Counted from the stretch's first letter, positions 39,202-47,449 are shown. The stretch is DNA of 52,259 nucleotides from Burkholderiales bacterium UBA1834 (GCA_002339015.1 DDJC01000097.1:1-52259), one strand, 5' to 3'. Numbers and translations are program-made. The notes: generated by a model from the sequence alone, not told the origin.

Positions 39202-41130
39202 ATGCACCAAGGACCTGAACAATTGACCACCGAAACCATCAAGCTGGCGAGCCAGGAGCCCAATCGCCTGGCCCTGTTCATATCCTCCATCACCGACTAC
39301 GCCATCTACATGCTGTCTACCGAGGGGCATGTGGTCAGCTGGAACGCTGGCGCGCAACGCTTCAAGGGGTATCAACAGAGCGAAATCATTGGCCAGCACT
39401 TTTCCAGGTTCTACACCGCTGAGGAGCGCGCGGCGGGCATCCCGGAGCGCGCACTGCGCCAAGCTGCGGACAGCGGTCGATTCGAGGCCGAGGGCTGGCG
39501 TGTGCGCAAGGATGGCAGCCGCTTCTGGGCCAGCGTGGTGATCGACGCCGTTCGAGGAGAGCGTGGTGAGCTGATCGGCTTCGCCAAGATCACCCGCGAT
39601 ATCACCGACAAGAAATTGGCGGCACAGCAGCTTCTGGCCACTGAGCAGCAGTTTCGCCTGCTGGTTCAAGGCGTTACTGATTACGCCATCTACATGCTTT
39701 CGCCTGAAGGCTTGATCACCAACTGGAATGCCGGTGCACGAAACATCAAAGGTTATGCCGACGACGAAGTGCTGGGCACCAGCTTTTCCCGTTTCTACAC
39801 TGACGAAGACCGAGCTCAGGGCCTGCCGCAAAAGGCACTCCAGTCTGCGGCCGAGCAAGGCCGTTTCGAGGCCGAGGGCTGGCGGTTACGCAAGGACGGC
39901 AGCCGCTTCTGGGCTCATGTGGTCATTGATGCCATCCGCAACGACATGGGCGAGCTTGTCGGCTTCGCGAAGGTGACCCGGGATGTCACCGAGCGCAAGG
40001 CCGCGCAGGCCGAACTGGAGAAGGCGCGAGAGGCGCTGTTTCATGCTCAGAAAATGGAGGCCATCGGCAAGGTCACCGGTGGGATTGCGCATGACTTCAA
40101 CAACCTGCTCAGCGTGGTGACCAATGGCCTGGCGCTGTTGCGTCAAGGCGCCACACGCGATAGCGACGTGCGACTCATCGACACCATGGAGAAGGCCGCC
40201 CAGCGTGGCGGAACGCTCATCCAGCAGTTGCTGGCCTTTGCCCGTCAACAGCCGCTTCAGAAGGAGCACAAGAACCTGTCCAAGCTCATCGCTTCGTTCG
40301 AGGCGGTGCTGCGGCGCGCAGGGCGTGCGAAAACACGGCTGGAGTTCGAGTTGGCGCCCCAGTTGCCCAATGTGCTGATCGATGCGGCCCAGGTAGAGAC
40401 CGGGCTCCTCAATCTGGTGGTGAACGCTTTCGATGCGACGGAGCCAGGCGGCCGCATCGTCGTGAGCACGCAATTGGTGGACCTGGCGGAGGGGCAGGTC
40501 AAGAAGCTGACGGCAGGGCGCTATGTGGCCATGTCCGTGGCTGACGATGGGCAGGGCATGTCACCCCAGACGCTGGAGCGGGCGATCGAGCCATTTTTCA
40601 CCACCAAGGATGTTGGCAAGGGCACTGGGCTGGGGCTGAGCCAGGTTTATGGGATCGCTCAGCAATCCGGCGGTGACTTGGTGATCGAATCGAAAGAGGG
40701 GGGTGGCACCACCATCACGGTGTACTTCCCTGCTTCGACCGAGCATGAGGAAGCGGCCGAAGCCCAGGATGTAGAAACCGTTCTGCTGGTGGATGACCAG
40801 CCCGAGGTGCTGGACATCACGGTCGAGCTGTTTCGCAGCCTGGGCTTCGACGTGTTGTCGGCCAGCTCAGCGTTGCATGCGCTCGATGTCCTCAAGCGCA
40901 ATCCCGGCATCCGCCTGCTGGTGAGCGACGTGGTGATGCAGGACATGACGGGGATCGAACTGGCGAAGCAGGCTGTGACCCTGCATCCGCAACTGAAAGT
41001 GCTTCTGGCTTCCGGCTACGCTGGATTGGGGGCGGCGGTACCGTCGAATGGCATGCTGGAAGGCTTTCACTTTCTGGCCAAGCCCTACCGCATCAATGAC
41101 ATCGTTCGAAAGCTGCGGATCCTCGGCTAG
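39202..41130 (+). CDS. PAS-PAS hybrid sensor histidine kinase with receiver domain
   Basis: A 642-residue soluble kinase without membrane helices. Two PAS domains (about 24-140 and 148-268) are strikingly alike, with ITDYAIYMLSTEGHVVSWNA in the first and VTDYAIYMLSPEGLITNWNA in the second, so one arose by internal duplication. HisKA follows with phospho-acceptor H297 in GGIAHDFNNLLSVV. The ATPase domain has N box LLNLVVNAFDATEPGG, G boxes DDGQGM and GKGTGLGLSQVYG, and a C-terminal receiver has D576 in LLVSDVVMQD and the Lys in FLAKPYR. No output regulator is adjacent. The start at 39202 is the last ATG before the first PAS domain; a frame to 39109 exists. Confidence 0.9.
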   Translation: MHQGPEQLTTETIKLASQEPNRLALFISSITDYAIYMLSTEGHVVSWNAGAQRFKGYQQSEIIGQHFSRFYTAEERAAGIPERALRQAADSGRFEAEGWRVRKDGSRFWASVVIDAVRGERGELIGFAKITRDITDKKLAAQQLLATEQQFRLLVQGVTDYAIYMLSPEGLITNWNAGARNIKGYADDEVLGTSFSRFYTDEDRAQGLPQKALQSAAEQGRFEAEGWRLRKDGSRFWAHVVIDAIRNDMGELVGFAKVTRDVTERKAAQAELEKAREALFHAQKMEAIGKVTGGIAHDFNNLLSVVTNGLALLRQGATRDSDVRLIDTMEKAAQRGGTLIQQLLAFARQQPLQKEHKNLSKLIASFEAVLRRAGRAKTRLEFELAPQLPNVLIDAAQVETGLLNLVVNAFDATEPGGRIVVSTQLVDLAEGQVKKLTAGRYVAMSVADDGQGMSPQTLERAIEPFFTTKDVGKGTGLGLSQVYGIAQQSGGDLVIESKEGGGTTITVYFPASTEHEEAAEAQDVETVLLVDDQPEVLDITVELFRSLGFDVLSASSALHALDVLKRNPGIRLLVSDVVMQDMTGIELAKQAVTLHPQLKVLLASGYAGLGAAVPSNGMLEGFHFLAKPYRINDIVRKLRILG

Positions 41131-41165
41131 CCACCTCCCTGCGCAGCAAAGCTGAACTGGCGCAC

Positions 41166-41213
41166 CCCTTATCTGCGGGGGCGCGACGGTGGAACTTCCC
41201 CGGGCGATAAGGG
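41166..41213. other. Large hairpin between the kinase and the cobalamin riboswitch
   Basis: CCCTTATC (41166-41173) pairs with GATAAGGG (41206-41213), and inside it CGGGG (41176-41180) pairs with CCCCG (41198-41202). There is no T-run. It may terminate the kinase transcript or lie at the riboswitch promoter: a TACACT -10-like box follows at 41216-41221. Confidence 0.45.
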
Positions 41214-41230
41214 ATTACACTCGCGCCTGT

Positions 41231-41440
41231 TTCAGGTGTCCTTGCGGCGGTCCTCGCTGCCAAGGGTGAAACGGGAAGCCGGTGAGCGATTTCGCGAGTC
41301 CGGCGCTGCCCCCGCAACGGTAAGTGAGTCAAGGCGATCCACGGCATCGGATACATCCGGTGCCAGCCACTGTGCCCAGGCACGGGAAGGCGGATCCTCG
41401 GCGCTTTTGCGCACTCACAAGCCCGGAGACCGGCCTGGAG
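41231..41440 (+). promoter_or_regulatory. Cobalamin (AdoCbl-type) riboswitch
   Basis: Conserved parts appear in order: a P1-side CAGGTGTCC near 41233, GGGAAGCCGGTGAGC (41273-41287), the core GCTGCCCCCGCAACGGTAAG (41305-41324), GCCACTGTG and GGGAAGGCGG (41383-41394), and the 3' B12-box part AAGCCCGGAGACCGGCCTGG (41419-41438). Such RNAs lower expression of B12 uptake and synthesis genes when the coenzyme is plentiful. It controls the three-gene cluster that follows; the expression platform is probably near 41565-41604. Confidence 0.95.
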
Positions 41441-41564
41441 CGTGATCCGATGTTGCGGTGGGCAACCAGGCGGTGACATGTGCCATCCATGGCCGTGGCT
41501 TTCGCTGCGGCATCGGACAGGTTGCATTCGCACGGCCTTTCTCGCCACGCATCTCCTTCAACCT

Positions 41565-41604
41565 GCCTGCAGCGCTGTCGGCCTGCAGGCGACCGGGAGC
41601 TCCC
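41565..41604 (+). promoter_or_regulatory. Hairpin and palindromic Shine-Dalgarno, likely riboswitch expression platform
   Basis: GCCTGCAG (41565-41572) / CTGCAGGC (41583-41590) forms an 8-bp hairpin ending five bases before the ribosome-binding site. The site itself is inside a perfect palindrome GGGAGCTCCC (41595-41604) that touches the ATG at 41605. Both could sequester the ribosome site when B12 is bound. Confidence 0.55.
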
Positions 41605-42438
41605 ATGCGCGCGCTGCGAAACAACCTTCTCTCCACCCTTGTGCTCGGTGCCCTGACGCTCGGCGCGGCAGGCGTGGCCCATGCCGGCCCCTACGCGCCC
41701 GCCGCCGGCAAGCCCGGCTCCACCGCCATCCACAAGGACGACGCCAGCTTCACCAACTGGGCCACGGGCTATGTGGACTACCTGCCCGGCACCGGCGTGG
41801 ACGCCACATGGCAGACGCCTGCGAAGGCCCTGGGCAAGGCGGTTGGCGACTCCTACGACGTGGTGGTGCTGGGCGACGGTGGCCGCATCACGCTGACCTT
41901 CGGCGGCTACATCACCAATGGTGCAGGCGCGGATTTCGCCGTGTTCGAGAACAGCTTCAGCGACACCTTCCTGGAGCTGGGCTATGTCGAGGTGTCCTCC
42001 AACGGGGTCGATTTCTTCCGTTTCCCAAGCGCATCGCTGACCAGCAAGCCCGTGGGCGGTTTTGGCGCCGTGGATCCCACCAACATCGACGGTCTGGCCG
42101 GCAAGTACAAGCAGGGCTATGGCACGGGGTTCGACCTCGACCTGCTGGCCGGCACGGCTGGCCTGGACATCAGCCAGGTGCAGTACGTGCGCCTCGTGGA
42201 TGTGGTGGGCAATGGCACCGCGCTCGACAGCGCCGGCCGCCCCATCTATGACCCGTATCCCACCACCGGCAGCGCTGGCTTCGACCTGGATGCCGTGGGC
42301 GTGATCCACTACGCCGCCATCACGACGACGCCGGCCGTGCCCGAGCCGTCGCAACTCGCGTTGTTCGCCCTGGGTCTGGGCGGGCTGTGGCTGGCCCGGC
42401 GTCATGCGCGGGCCACGGGCTCGAAGCACGCGGCCTGA
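41605..42438 (+). CDS. PEP-CTERM surface protein of the cobalamin operon
   Basis: A 277-residue exported protein. The signal peptide (MRALRNNLLSTLVLGALTLG...VAHAG) is followed by a beta-rich domain with SYDVVVLGDGGRITLTFGGY, GADFAVFENSFSDTFLELGY and VEVSSNGVDFFRFPS. A C-terminal sorting tail completes it: TPAVPEPSQLALFALGLGG, a hydrophobic helix, then RRHAR. PEP-CTERM proteins are processed by an exosortase at the cell envelope. Relatives of this domain occur next to DUF4465 proteins and B12 receptors in Bacteroidetes. First gene behind the cobalamin riboswitch, so a part in B12 capture is likely but unproven. Confidence 0.85.
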   Translation: MRALRNNLLSTLVLGALTLGAAGVAHAGPYAPAAGKPGSTAIHKDDASFTNWATGYVDYLPGTGVDATWQTPAKALGKAVGDSYDVVVLGDGGRITLTFGGYITNGAGADFAVFENSFSDTFLELGYVEVSSNGVDFFRFPSASLTSKPVGGFGAVDPTNIDGLAGKYKQGYGTGFDLDLLAGTAGLDISQVQYVRLVDVVGNGTALDSAGRPIYDPYPTTGSAGFDLDAVGVIHYAAITTTPAVPEPSQLALFALGLGGLWLARRHARATGSKHAA

Positions 42439-42483
42439 TCAGGCCGTGCCAAAGCCCCATCACCTTTCACCGGAGATCACGCC

Positions 42484-43296
42484 ATGATGCCCCCCTTCCT
42501 GAAAGCCTGCGCCGTGTCGCTGGCCGGCCTGGCTGCGGCCACCTGCGCCCAGGCAGCGCCCATCGTCAGCACCTTCGAGGATCTGTCGCTGGCGCCCTCC
42601 AGCCACTATTTCCCGGAAGCCACGGCCACCTTCACCAGTGGCGCGGCCACCTTCGAGTACCGCTACAGCAGCGACTACGGCAGCTGGTCGGGCTGGACCT
42701 TCGGCAATGAGACGGACCGCGTGACCGAGGGTTTCGAGAACCAGTTCAGCGTGTACAACGCGGCCGCTGCCGGCGGCTCGCAGAACTTCGCGCTGGCCTA
42801 TGTGTCGGCCTACGAAGGCGTGCCCACGGCCATCACCTTCGAGGCCCCGGTGCTGGCCGGCAGCGTGGCCCTGACCAACAACACCTACGCTGCGCTGTCG
42901 ATGAAGAATGGTGATGCCTTCGCCAAGAAGTTCGGCGGTGACTCCGGCAACGATGCCGACTGGCTCCTGCTGAGCATCATCGGCAAGGATGCGCTGGGCG
43001 CCACCACGGGCACGGTCGATGTCTACCTGGCCGACTACCGCTTCGCCGACAACAGCCAAGACTACATCCTGGACCAGTGGGCGACCGTTGACCTGACCAG
43101 CCTGGGCGCGGTCTCGTCGCTCGAGTTCCAGATGAACTCGTCCGACACAGGCCTGTACGGCATCAATACGCCGACCTATTTCGCGCTGGACAACCTGAGC
43201 GTGACGGCTGCCGTGCCGGAAGCCTCGACGCTGGCCATGATGCTGCTCGGCCTGGGCTTCATGGCGGGTGCCGTGCGGCGCCAGTCCCGGCGCTGA
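42484..43296 (+). CDS. DUF4465 PEP-CTERM protein, BtuH-like candidate B12-binding protein
   Basis: A 270-residue exported protein. After the signal peptide (to CAQAAPIV, about residue 21) comes a complete DUF4465 beta domain: STFEDLSLAPSSHYFPEA, SWSGWTFGNETDRVTEGFEN, LTNNTYAALSMKNGDAFAKK, FGGDSGNDADWLLLSIIG, TVDVYLADYRFADNSQDYIL and INTPTYFALDNLSV. The C-terminus VPEASTLAMMLLGLGFM plus RRQSRR is a PEP-CTERM-type tail in which the second Pro is replaced by Ala. DUF4465 includes BtuH, a surface B12-binding lipoprotein of gut Bacteroidetes. It lies between the other PEP-CTERM gene and a BtuB-like receptor, with GGAG eight bases before the ATG. Confidence 0.88.
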   Translation: MMPPFLKACAVSLAGLAAATCAQAAPIVSTFEDLSLAPSSHYFPEATATFTSGAATFEYRYSSDYGSWSGWTFGNETDRVTEGFENQFSVYNAAAAGGSQNFALAYVSAYEGVPTAITFEAPVLAGSVALTNNTYAALSMKNGDAFAKKFGGDSGNDADWLLLSIIGKDALGATTGTVDVYLADYRFADNSQDYILDQWATVDLTSLGAVSSLEFQMNSSDTGLYGINTPTYFALDNLSVTAAVPEASTLAMMLLGLGFMAGAVRRQSRR

Positions 43297-43309
43297 ATCA
43301 CCGCGCGAC

Positions 43310-45394
43310 ATGGGTGCACGCAGGGCCGGTACGGCAGGTGGCCACGTTGACTGGCGCCTGACCCTGCTGGCAGGCGCGCTCGCCACAGCAGGCGTGCCCT
43401 CGTCGGCGTGGGCGCAGTCTGCCGTGGGCGGCGCTGCCGATGCGGCGAACGCGGGTACGGGGCTGCCCGCGATCACCGTGACCGGCAGGAAGACGCCGCC
43501 GATCTCGACGACCAACCCGGTCAAGGTCATCACCGCCGACGACATCGCCCGTGCGCCAGCATCGTCCGTGACGGAACTGCTGGCCACGCAGGCCAACCTG
43601 ACGGTGCACAGCTACTACGGTAGCGACAAGAAGTCGACCGTGGACATGCGGGGCATGGGCGATACGGCCACGAGCAACCTGCTGGTCATGGTCGATAGCG
43701 AGCAACTCAACGAGATGGACCTGTCAGGGGCTGACCTGTCGACGCTGTCGCTGGCGCAGATCGAGCGCATCGAGGTGCTGCGCGGTGGCGGTGCCGTGCG
43801 CTTCGGCCCCGGGGCCGTGGCGGGTGTGATCCACATCACCACCCGGCGTCCCCAGGCCGGGCCGCCCCAGGGCAAGATGAGCTTCACCCTGGGTTCGTAC
43901 GGCACGCGCGCCGCGCAGGCCTCCGTCGAAGGCGGTGTGGGGGATCTGGCTGCGCGCCTGCAGGTGTCGCACAACGGCAGCAACGGCTACCGCGCCAACA
44001 GCGACTACTGGGGCAACAAGGTCTCGGGCGAGTTGCGCCTGACGCCCGCCCTGGGAGGCGGCTTCCTGCTGGATGCCTACCTGCGCACCGCCCTCAGCCG
44101 CGATCGCTACGGGATGCCCGGGCCCCTGGCCATCGGTGTCCTGAAGGGTGTCTCGTCCCAGCGGCGCCGCGCGGCATCGCTGTACGACGGTGGCGAGACG
44201 GACGACACCCGCCATGGTGCGGGCCTGTCGATCAGCAACGAGTGGTCACGCTTTGCGGTGGCGTTCACGCACCGTGAACGCCGCAACCCTTACCTGATCG
44301 GCTTTGAGCCCTTGAACTTTCCCGGCTATGACGTGGCCGAGCAGATCAGGGATCAGCTCCACGAAATCCGTTCCGAGCGTGACTGGGTGCAGCTCACGCA
44401 GACCTTCACCGCCAAGTGGCGCGGACTGCCGCAGTCGGTGATGTTCGGCATGGAATCATCCGAGGGGCGCTACCGCCGGGCCGAAAGCGGGCTGGAAGAG
44501 CCGACCAGGGAGATGACCGGCCAGGCGCGCACACGGGCCCGCTACGTGGATGTGCACCTGTCGCCCCTGCAGGGCATGCAGGTGCACGCCGGTGTGCGCA
44601 TGGACATCATGCGTGTGGGTGAGCAGCGCTACCAGTTCGGCAGCCTTGATGCCGAAGACAAGCGCCGCTGGAGCCAGCGCAGCAGCGAGCTGGGCTGGCG
44701 CTGGCGCCTGCCCATGGGCCTGGAGCCCTTTGCCAGCATCAGCCGCCACACGCGGCTGCCCAACCTCGACGAGCTGGCCAAGGCCACCCCTGATCTGCGG
44801 CCCCAGCACGGCCGCACGCGCGAAATCGGCCTGCGCTTCGAGCCTTCGCCGCAATGGACGCTGGCTGTGAGCGCGTTCGACATGCGCATCGACGACGAGA
44901 TCTACTACGGCCCCATCGAGGCGGGCGACGATTCCTACAACCGCAACTACCCGTGGCAGACGCGGCGTCGGGGCCGCGAGCTGGACGTGATCTGGGCACC
45001 CGATTCACGCGTCAAGCTGCAGCTGCAATGGGCTTACGTGAAGCCGACCTTCGCCGGGCTGGACAGCGATGTGCCGCTGGTGGCCCGCCGCACAGTGAGC
45101 GGGGCCGCATGGCTGAGGTTGATGCCCGAGCTGTCGTGGTCGGTGAGCGCGCGCGTCGTCGGCAGGCGTTACGACGGCAATGACTGGGCCAATGCGCTGC
45201 CCAGGCTGGATGCCTACCGGGTGGTGGACACCCAGCTGCGCTGGGAGCCCCGCCTGGGGCCGGCGCACGAGCTGAGCCTGACCCTGGGCATCCAGAACCT
45301 GCTCGACGAGGTCTACACCACCAAGGCCTACAGCCAGACCGTCTACCCCATGCCGGGCCGGCGGTACTTCCTGTCGATGCAGTGGGCGATGTGA
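43310..45394 (+). CDS. btuB: TonB-dependent receptor, BtuB-like (cobalamin)
   Basis: A 694-residue outer-membrane receptor. Signal peptide to SSAWAQSA (about residue 35), then a TonB-box-like LPAITVTGRKTP. The plug contains NPVKVITADDIARAPASSV, VDMRGMGDTATSNLLVMVD and RIEVLRGGGAVRFGPGAVAG, and the barrel ends GRRYFLSMQWAM. The position behind a cobalamin riboswitch, two putative surface B12 binders and no siderophore genes argues for cobalamin or related corrinoids. The start at 43310 lies 13 bases after the DUF4465 stop and gives the signal peptide; the longer frame overlaps that gene. Confidence 0.85.
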   Translation: MGARRAGTAGGHVDWRLTLLAGALATAGVPSSAWAQSAVGGAADAANAGTGLPAITVTGRKTPPISTTNPVKVITADDIARAPASSVTELLATQANLTVHSYYGSDKKSTVDMRGMGDTATSNLLVMVDSEQLNEMDLSGADLSTLSLAQIERIEVLRGGGAVRFGPGAVAGVIHITTRRPQAGPPQGKMSFTLGSYGTRAAQASVEGGVGDLAARLQVSHNGSNGYRANSDYWGNKVSGELRLTPALGGGFLLDAYLRTALSRDRYGMPGPLAIGVLKGVSSQRRRAASLYDGGETDDTRHGAGLSISNEWSRFAVAFTHRERRNPYLIGFEPLNFPGYDVAEQIRDQLHEIRSERDWVQLTQTFTAKWRGLPQSVMFGMESSEGRYRRAESGLEEPTREMTGQARTRARYVDVHLSPLQGMQVHAGVRMDIMRVGEQRYQFGSLDAEDKRRWSQRSSELGWRWRLPMGLEPFASISRHTRLPNLDELAKATPDLRPQHGRTREIGLRFEPSPQWTLAVSAFDMRIDDEIYYGPIEAGDDSYNRNYPWQTRRRGRELDVIWAPDSRVKLQLQWAYVKPTFAGLDSDVPLVARRTVSGAAWLRLMPELSWSVSARVVGRRYDGNDWANALPRLDAYRVVDTQLRWEPRLGPAHELSLTLGIQNLLDEVYTTKAYSQTVYPMPGRRYFLSMQWAM

Positions 45395-45412
45395 TGGCGC
45401 TCAAGCAGCCTG

Positions 45413-45540
45413 GCGCAAGGCCCTGGGCGCGGCGACCATGTTGTTCAACGCGGGGATCACCCCGGGCCACTGGCGAGCCTTGAGGCCGCGGTCGGGGTTC
45501 ACCCCCCGGCGCTCGGCAGGCGCCCACGCAGGCCTTGCGC
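45413..45540. repeat. Inverted repeat after btuB
   Basis: GCGCAAGGCC (45413-45422) and GGCCTTGCGC (45531-45540) are perfect inverted copies, extended inward by TGGGCGC / GCGCCCA with a small offset. The 128-base span has no convincing gene. It may be a terminator-like structure for the B12 operon or a short repeat element. Confidence 0.5.
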
Positions 45541-45573
45541 ATCAGTCCATGAAGTAAAATAGTGCAAAGTCAA

Positions 45574-45588
45574 TGAATCATCAATTCA
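45574..45588 (+). promoter_or_regulatory. Possible MetR autoregulatory site
   Basis: TGAA (45574-45577) and TTCA (45585-45588) form a dyad 12 bases before the metR ATG, in an AT-rich patch. The classical MetR box has five bases between the half-sites; here there are seven, so the match is imperfect. Confidence 0.35.
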
Positions 45589-45599
45589 GCTCATAGATC

Positions 45600-46490
45600 A
45601 TGTTGGAGCGCATGCACCTGGCCATTGTGCGGGAGGTCGACAAGCAGGGCTCGCTGACGGCGGCGGCCAACGTGCTGTGCCTGACGCAATCGGCCCTGAG
45701 CCACAGCATGAAGAAGCTGGAGCAGCAGCTGGGCACGGACATCTGGCTGCGCGAGGGCCGCAGCCTGCGGCTCACGCAGGCCGGGCAGTACGTGCTGGCC
45801 GTGGCCAACCGCGTGCTGCCGCAACTGCAACTGGCCGAAGAACGCCTGCGCCAGTTCGCCCAGGGCGAGCGTGGCGCGCTGCGCATCGGCATGGAATGCC
45901 ATCCCTGCTACCAGTGGCTGCTCAAGATCGTCGCGCCCTACCTGGCCGCCTGGCCCGATGTGGAGGTGGACGTGAAGCAGAAGTTCCAGTTCGGCGGCAT
46001 CGGTGCGCTGTTCGGCTACGAAATCGACATGCTGGTGACGCCCGATCCACTCTACAAGCCCGGCCTGCATTTCGAGCCCGTGTTCGATTACGAGCAGGTG
46101 CTGGTGGTGCACCGCGATCACCCCCTGGCGGGCGCCGCCCACGTCAAGCCCAAGCAGCTGACCGACGAGGTGCTGATCACCTACCCGGTGCCCGCCGACC
46201 GGCTCGACATCTACACGCAGTTCCTGATGCCTGCGGGTATCTCACCCAGGCGGCACAAGACCATCGAGACCACCGACATCATGGTGCAGATGGTGGCCAG
46301 CGGGCGGGGTGTGGCCGCCTTGCCGCGCTGGCTGGTGCAGGAATACGCCGACCAGATGGGCGTGGTGCCCGTGCGCCTGGGGCCCAAGGGCATCGCCAAG
46401 CAGATCTACCTGGGGGCGCGAGAGGCCGACATCGAGATCGACTATCTCCAGGCCTTCGTGACCCTGGCCCGCGGATCGGCTGCCCGCTGA
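45600..46490 (+). CDS. metR: LysR-family methionine regulator MetR
   Basis: A 296-residue LysR-type regulator. The N-terminal winged helix (AANVLCLTQSALSHSMKKLE) is followed by an effector domain with the MetR-specific segment IGMECHPCYQWLLKIVAPYL (IECHSCIQWL in E. coli MetR). It also has FDYEQVLVVHRDHPLA, TYPVPADRLDIYTQFLMPAG and MVASGRGVAALPRWLV. MetR senses homocysteine and activates methionine-synthase genes. Neither metE nor metH is next to it, but mesD is 9 kb away and the B12 operon is immediately upstream. Confidence 0.88.
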   Translation: MLERMHLAIVREVDKQGSLTAAANVLCLTQSALSHSMKKLEQQLGTDIWLREGRSLRLTQAGQYVLAVANRVLPQLQLAEERLRQFAQGERGALRIGMECHPCYQWLLKIVAPYLAAWPDVEVDVKQKFQFGGIGALFGYEIDMLVTPDPLYKPGLHFEPVFDYEQVLVVHRDHPLAGAAHVKPKQLTDEVLITYPVPADRLDIYTQFLMPAGISPRRHKTIETTDIMVQMVASGRGVAALPRWLVQEYADQMGVVPVRLGPKGIAKQIYLGAREADIEIDYLQAFVTLARGSAAR

Positions 46491-46533
46491 TGCGGCGCCT
46501 GAGCCCGCGCGGGCCTGCCTGGCTTGCGGCGGA

Positions 46534-47130
46534 TCAGGAGCCCGGGCGGGCGCGTGCCGCCTTCACCCGCACGGCGCAGTCTGTGGCATGGTCGTTGATC
46601 AGCCCCATGGCCTGCATGAAGGCGTAGACCGTCGTCGGGCCCACGAACTTCCAGCCGCGCTTCTTGAGGTCTTTGGACAAGGCGATGGCGGTGGGTGAGG
46701 TGGACTGCGTTTGAGGCGCCACACCGGCCGGATCCAGCCCTTCGTGGCGCCAGAAGTAAGCGGCCAGCGAGCCGGCCTCGCGCACCAGGGCCTGGGCACA
46801 GCGGGCGTTGTGGATGGTGGCTTCGATCTTGCCCCGGTGGCGCACGATGCCGGTGTCCTGCAGCAGGCGCTCCACATCGCGCTCGGTGAAGCGCGCCACC
46901 TGGTCGACATCGAAGCCCTTGAAGGCCTTGCGGAAGTTCTCCCGCTTGGCCAGGATCGTGCGCCAACTCAACCCCGACTGGAAGCCTTCCAGGCAGATCT
47001 TTTCGAACAGGCGGGTGTCGTCGTGCACCGGGAAGCCCCATTCATGGTCGTGGTAGGCCATGTACTCCGGGGTACTCAGGCACCATTGGCAACGCAGGAT
47101 GCCGTCGGGGCCGGGGGCTGCTTGGTTCAT
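46534..47130 (-). CDS. tag: DNA-3-methyladenine glycosylase I
   Basis: A base-excision repair enzyme that removes 3-methyladenine. The 198-residue product has LRCQWCLSTPEYMAYHDHEW (Zn-binding Cys and His of the N-terminus), the catalytic/base pocket segment LFEKICLEGFQSGLSWRTIL, FRKAFKGFD, IVRHRGKIEATIHNAR, and FVGPTTVYAFMQAMGLINDH carrying the last Zn ligand, with DC following. The start at 47130 (MNQAAPGPDGILRCQW) is preferred to 47181. It is convergent with metR. The 319 bases between it and the lipoprotein gene show no gene. Confidence 0.93.
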   Translation of the reverse strand: MNQAAPGPDGILRCQWCLSTPEYMAYHDHEWGFPVHDDTRLFEKICLEGFQSGLSWRTILAKRENFRKAFKGFDVDQVARFTERDVERLLQDTGIVRHRGKIEATIHNARCAQALVREAGSLAAYFWRHEGLDPAGVAPQTQSTSPTAIALSKDLKKRGWKFVGPTTVYAFMQAMGLINDHATDCAVRVKAARARPGS

Positions 47131-47449
47131 GTTCGGGCCGTGTGAAGGGGGCTGGGCGCGGAGTTCTGCATTGTGCGGCATGGCCGTGACGGCCGGCCTC
47201 GGTATACTGCCTTAGCAGCGCCACAGCACCAGCTTCGCAGCCTGCTGGCCGATGCCCCGCTGGTGGCCCTCATCGACACTGCCGGCAGCACCTCCCTGGA
47301 ACAAGGCGCCATCGACCACGTGCACCCCGGCGCGCTGCAGGATGCGCCATCGAGCGACCTTGCTCACCCACAAGTTGCCTCATCGTGCTCAAAACGGCCT
47401 GTTTGCCATGCTCGAGATACCCCCGAGGCCACCACCTGGAGCCGCGGCC

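Noticed and set aside
47131..47449. Possible gene in the tag-lipoprotein gap
   Set aside because: A frame reads through (ADAPLVALIDTAGS) but there is no good start, no recognisable family, and it runs into the lipoprotein gene out of frame. I see only a TATACT promoter-like box.
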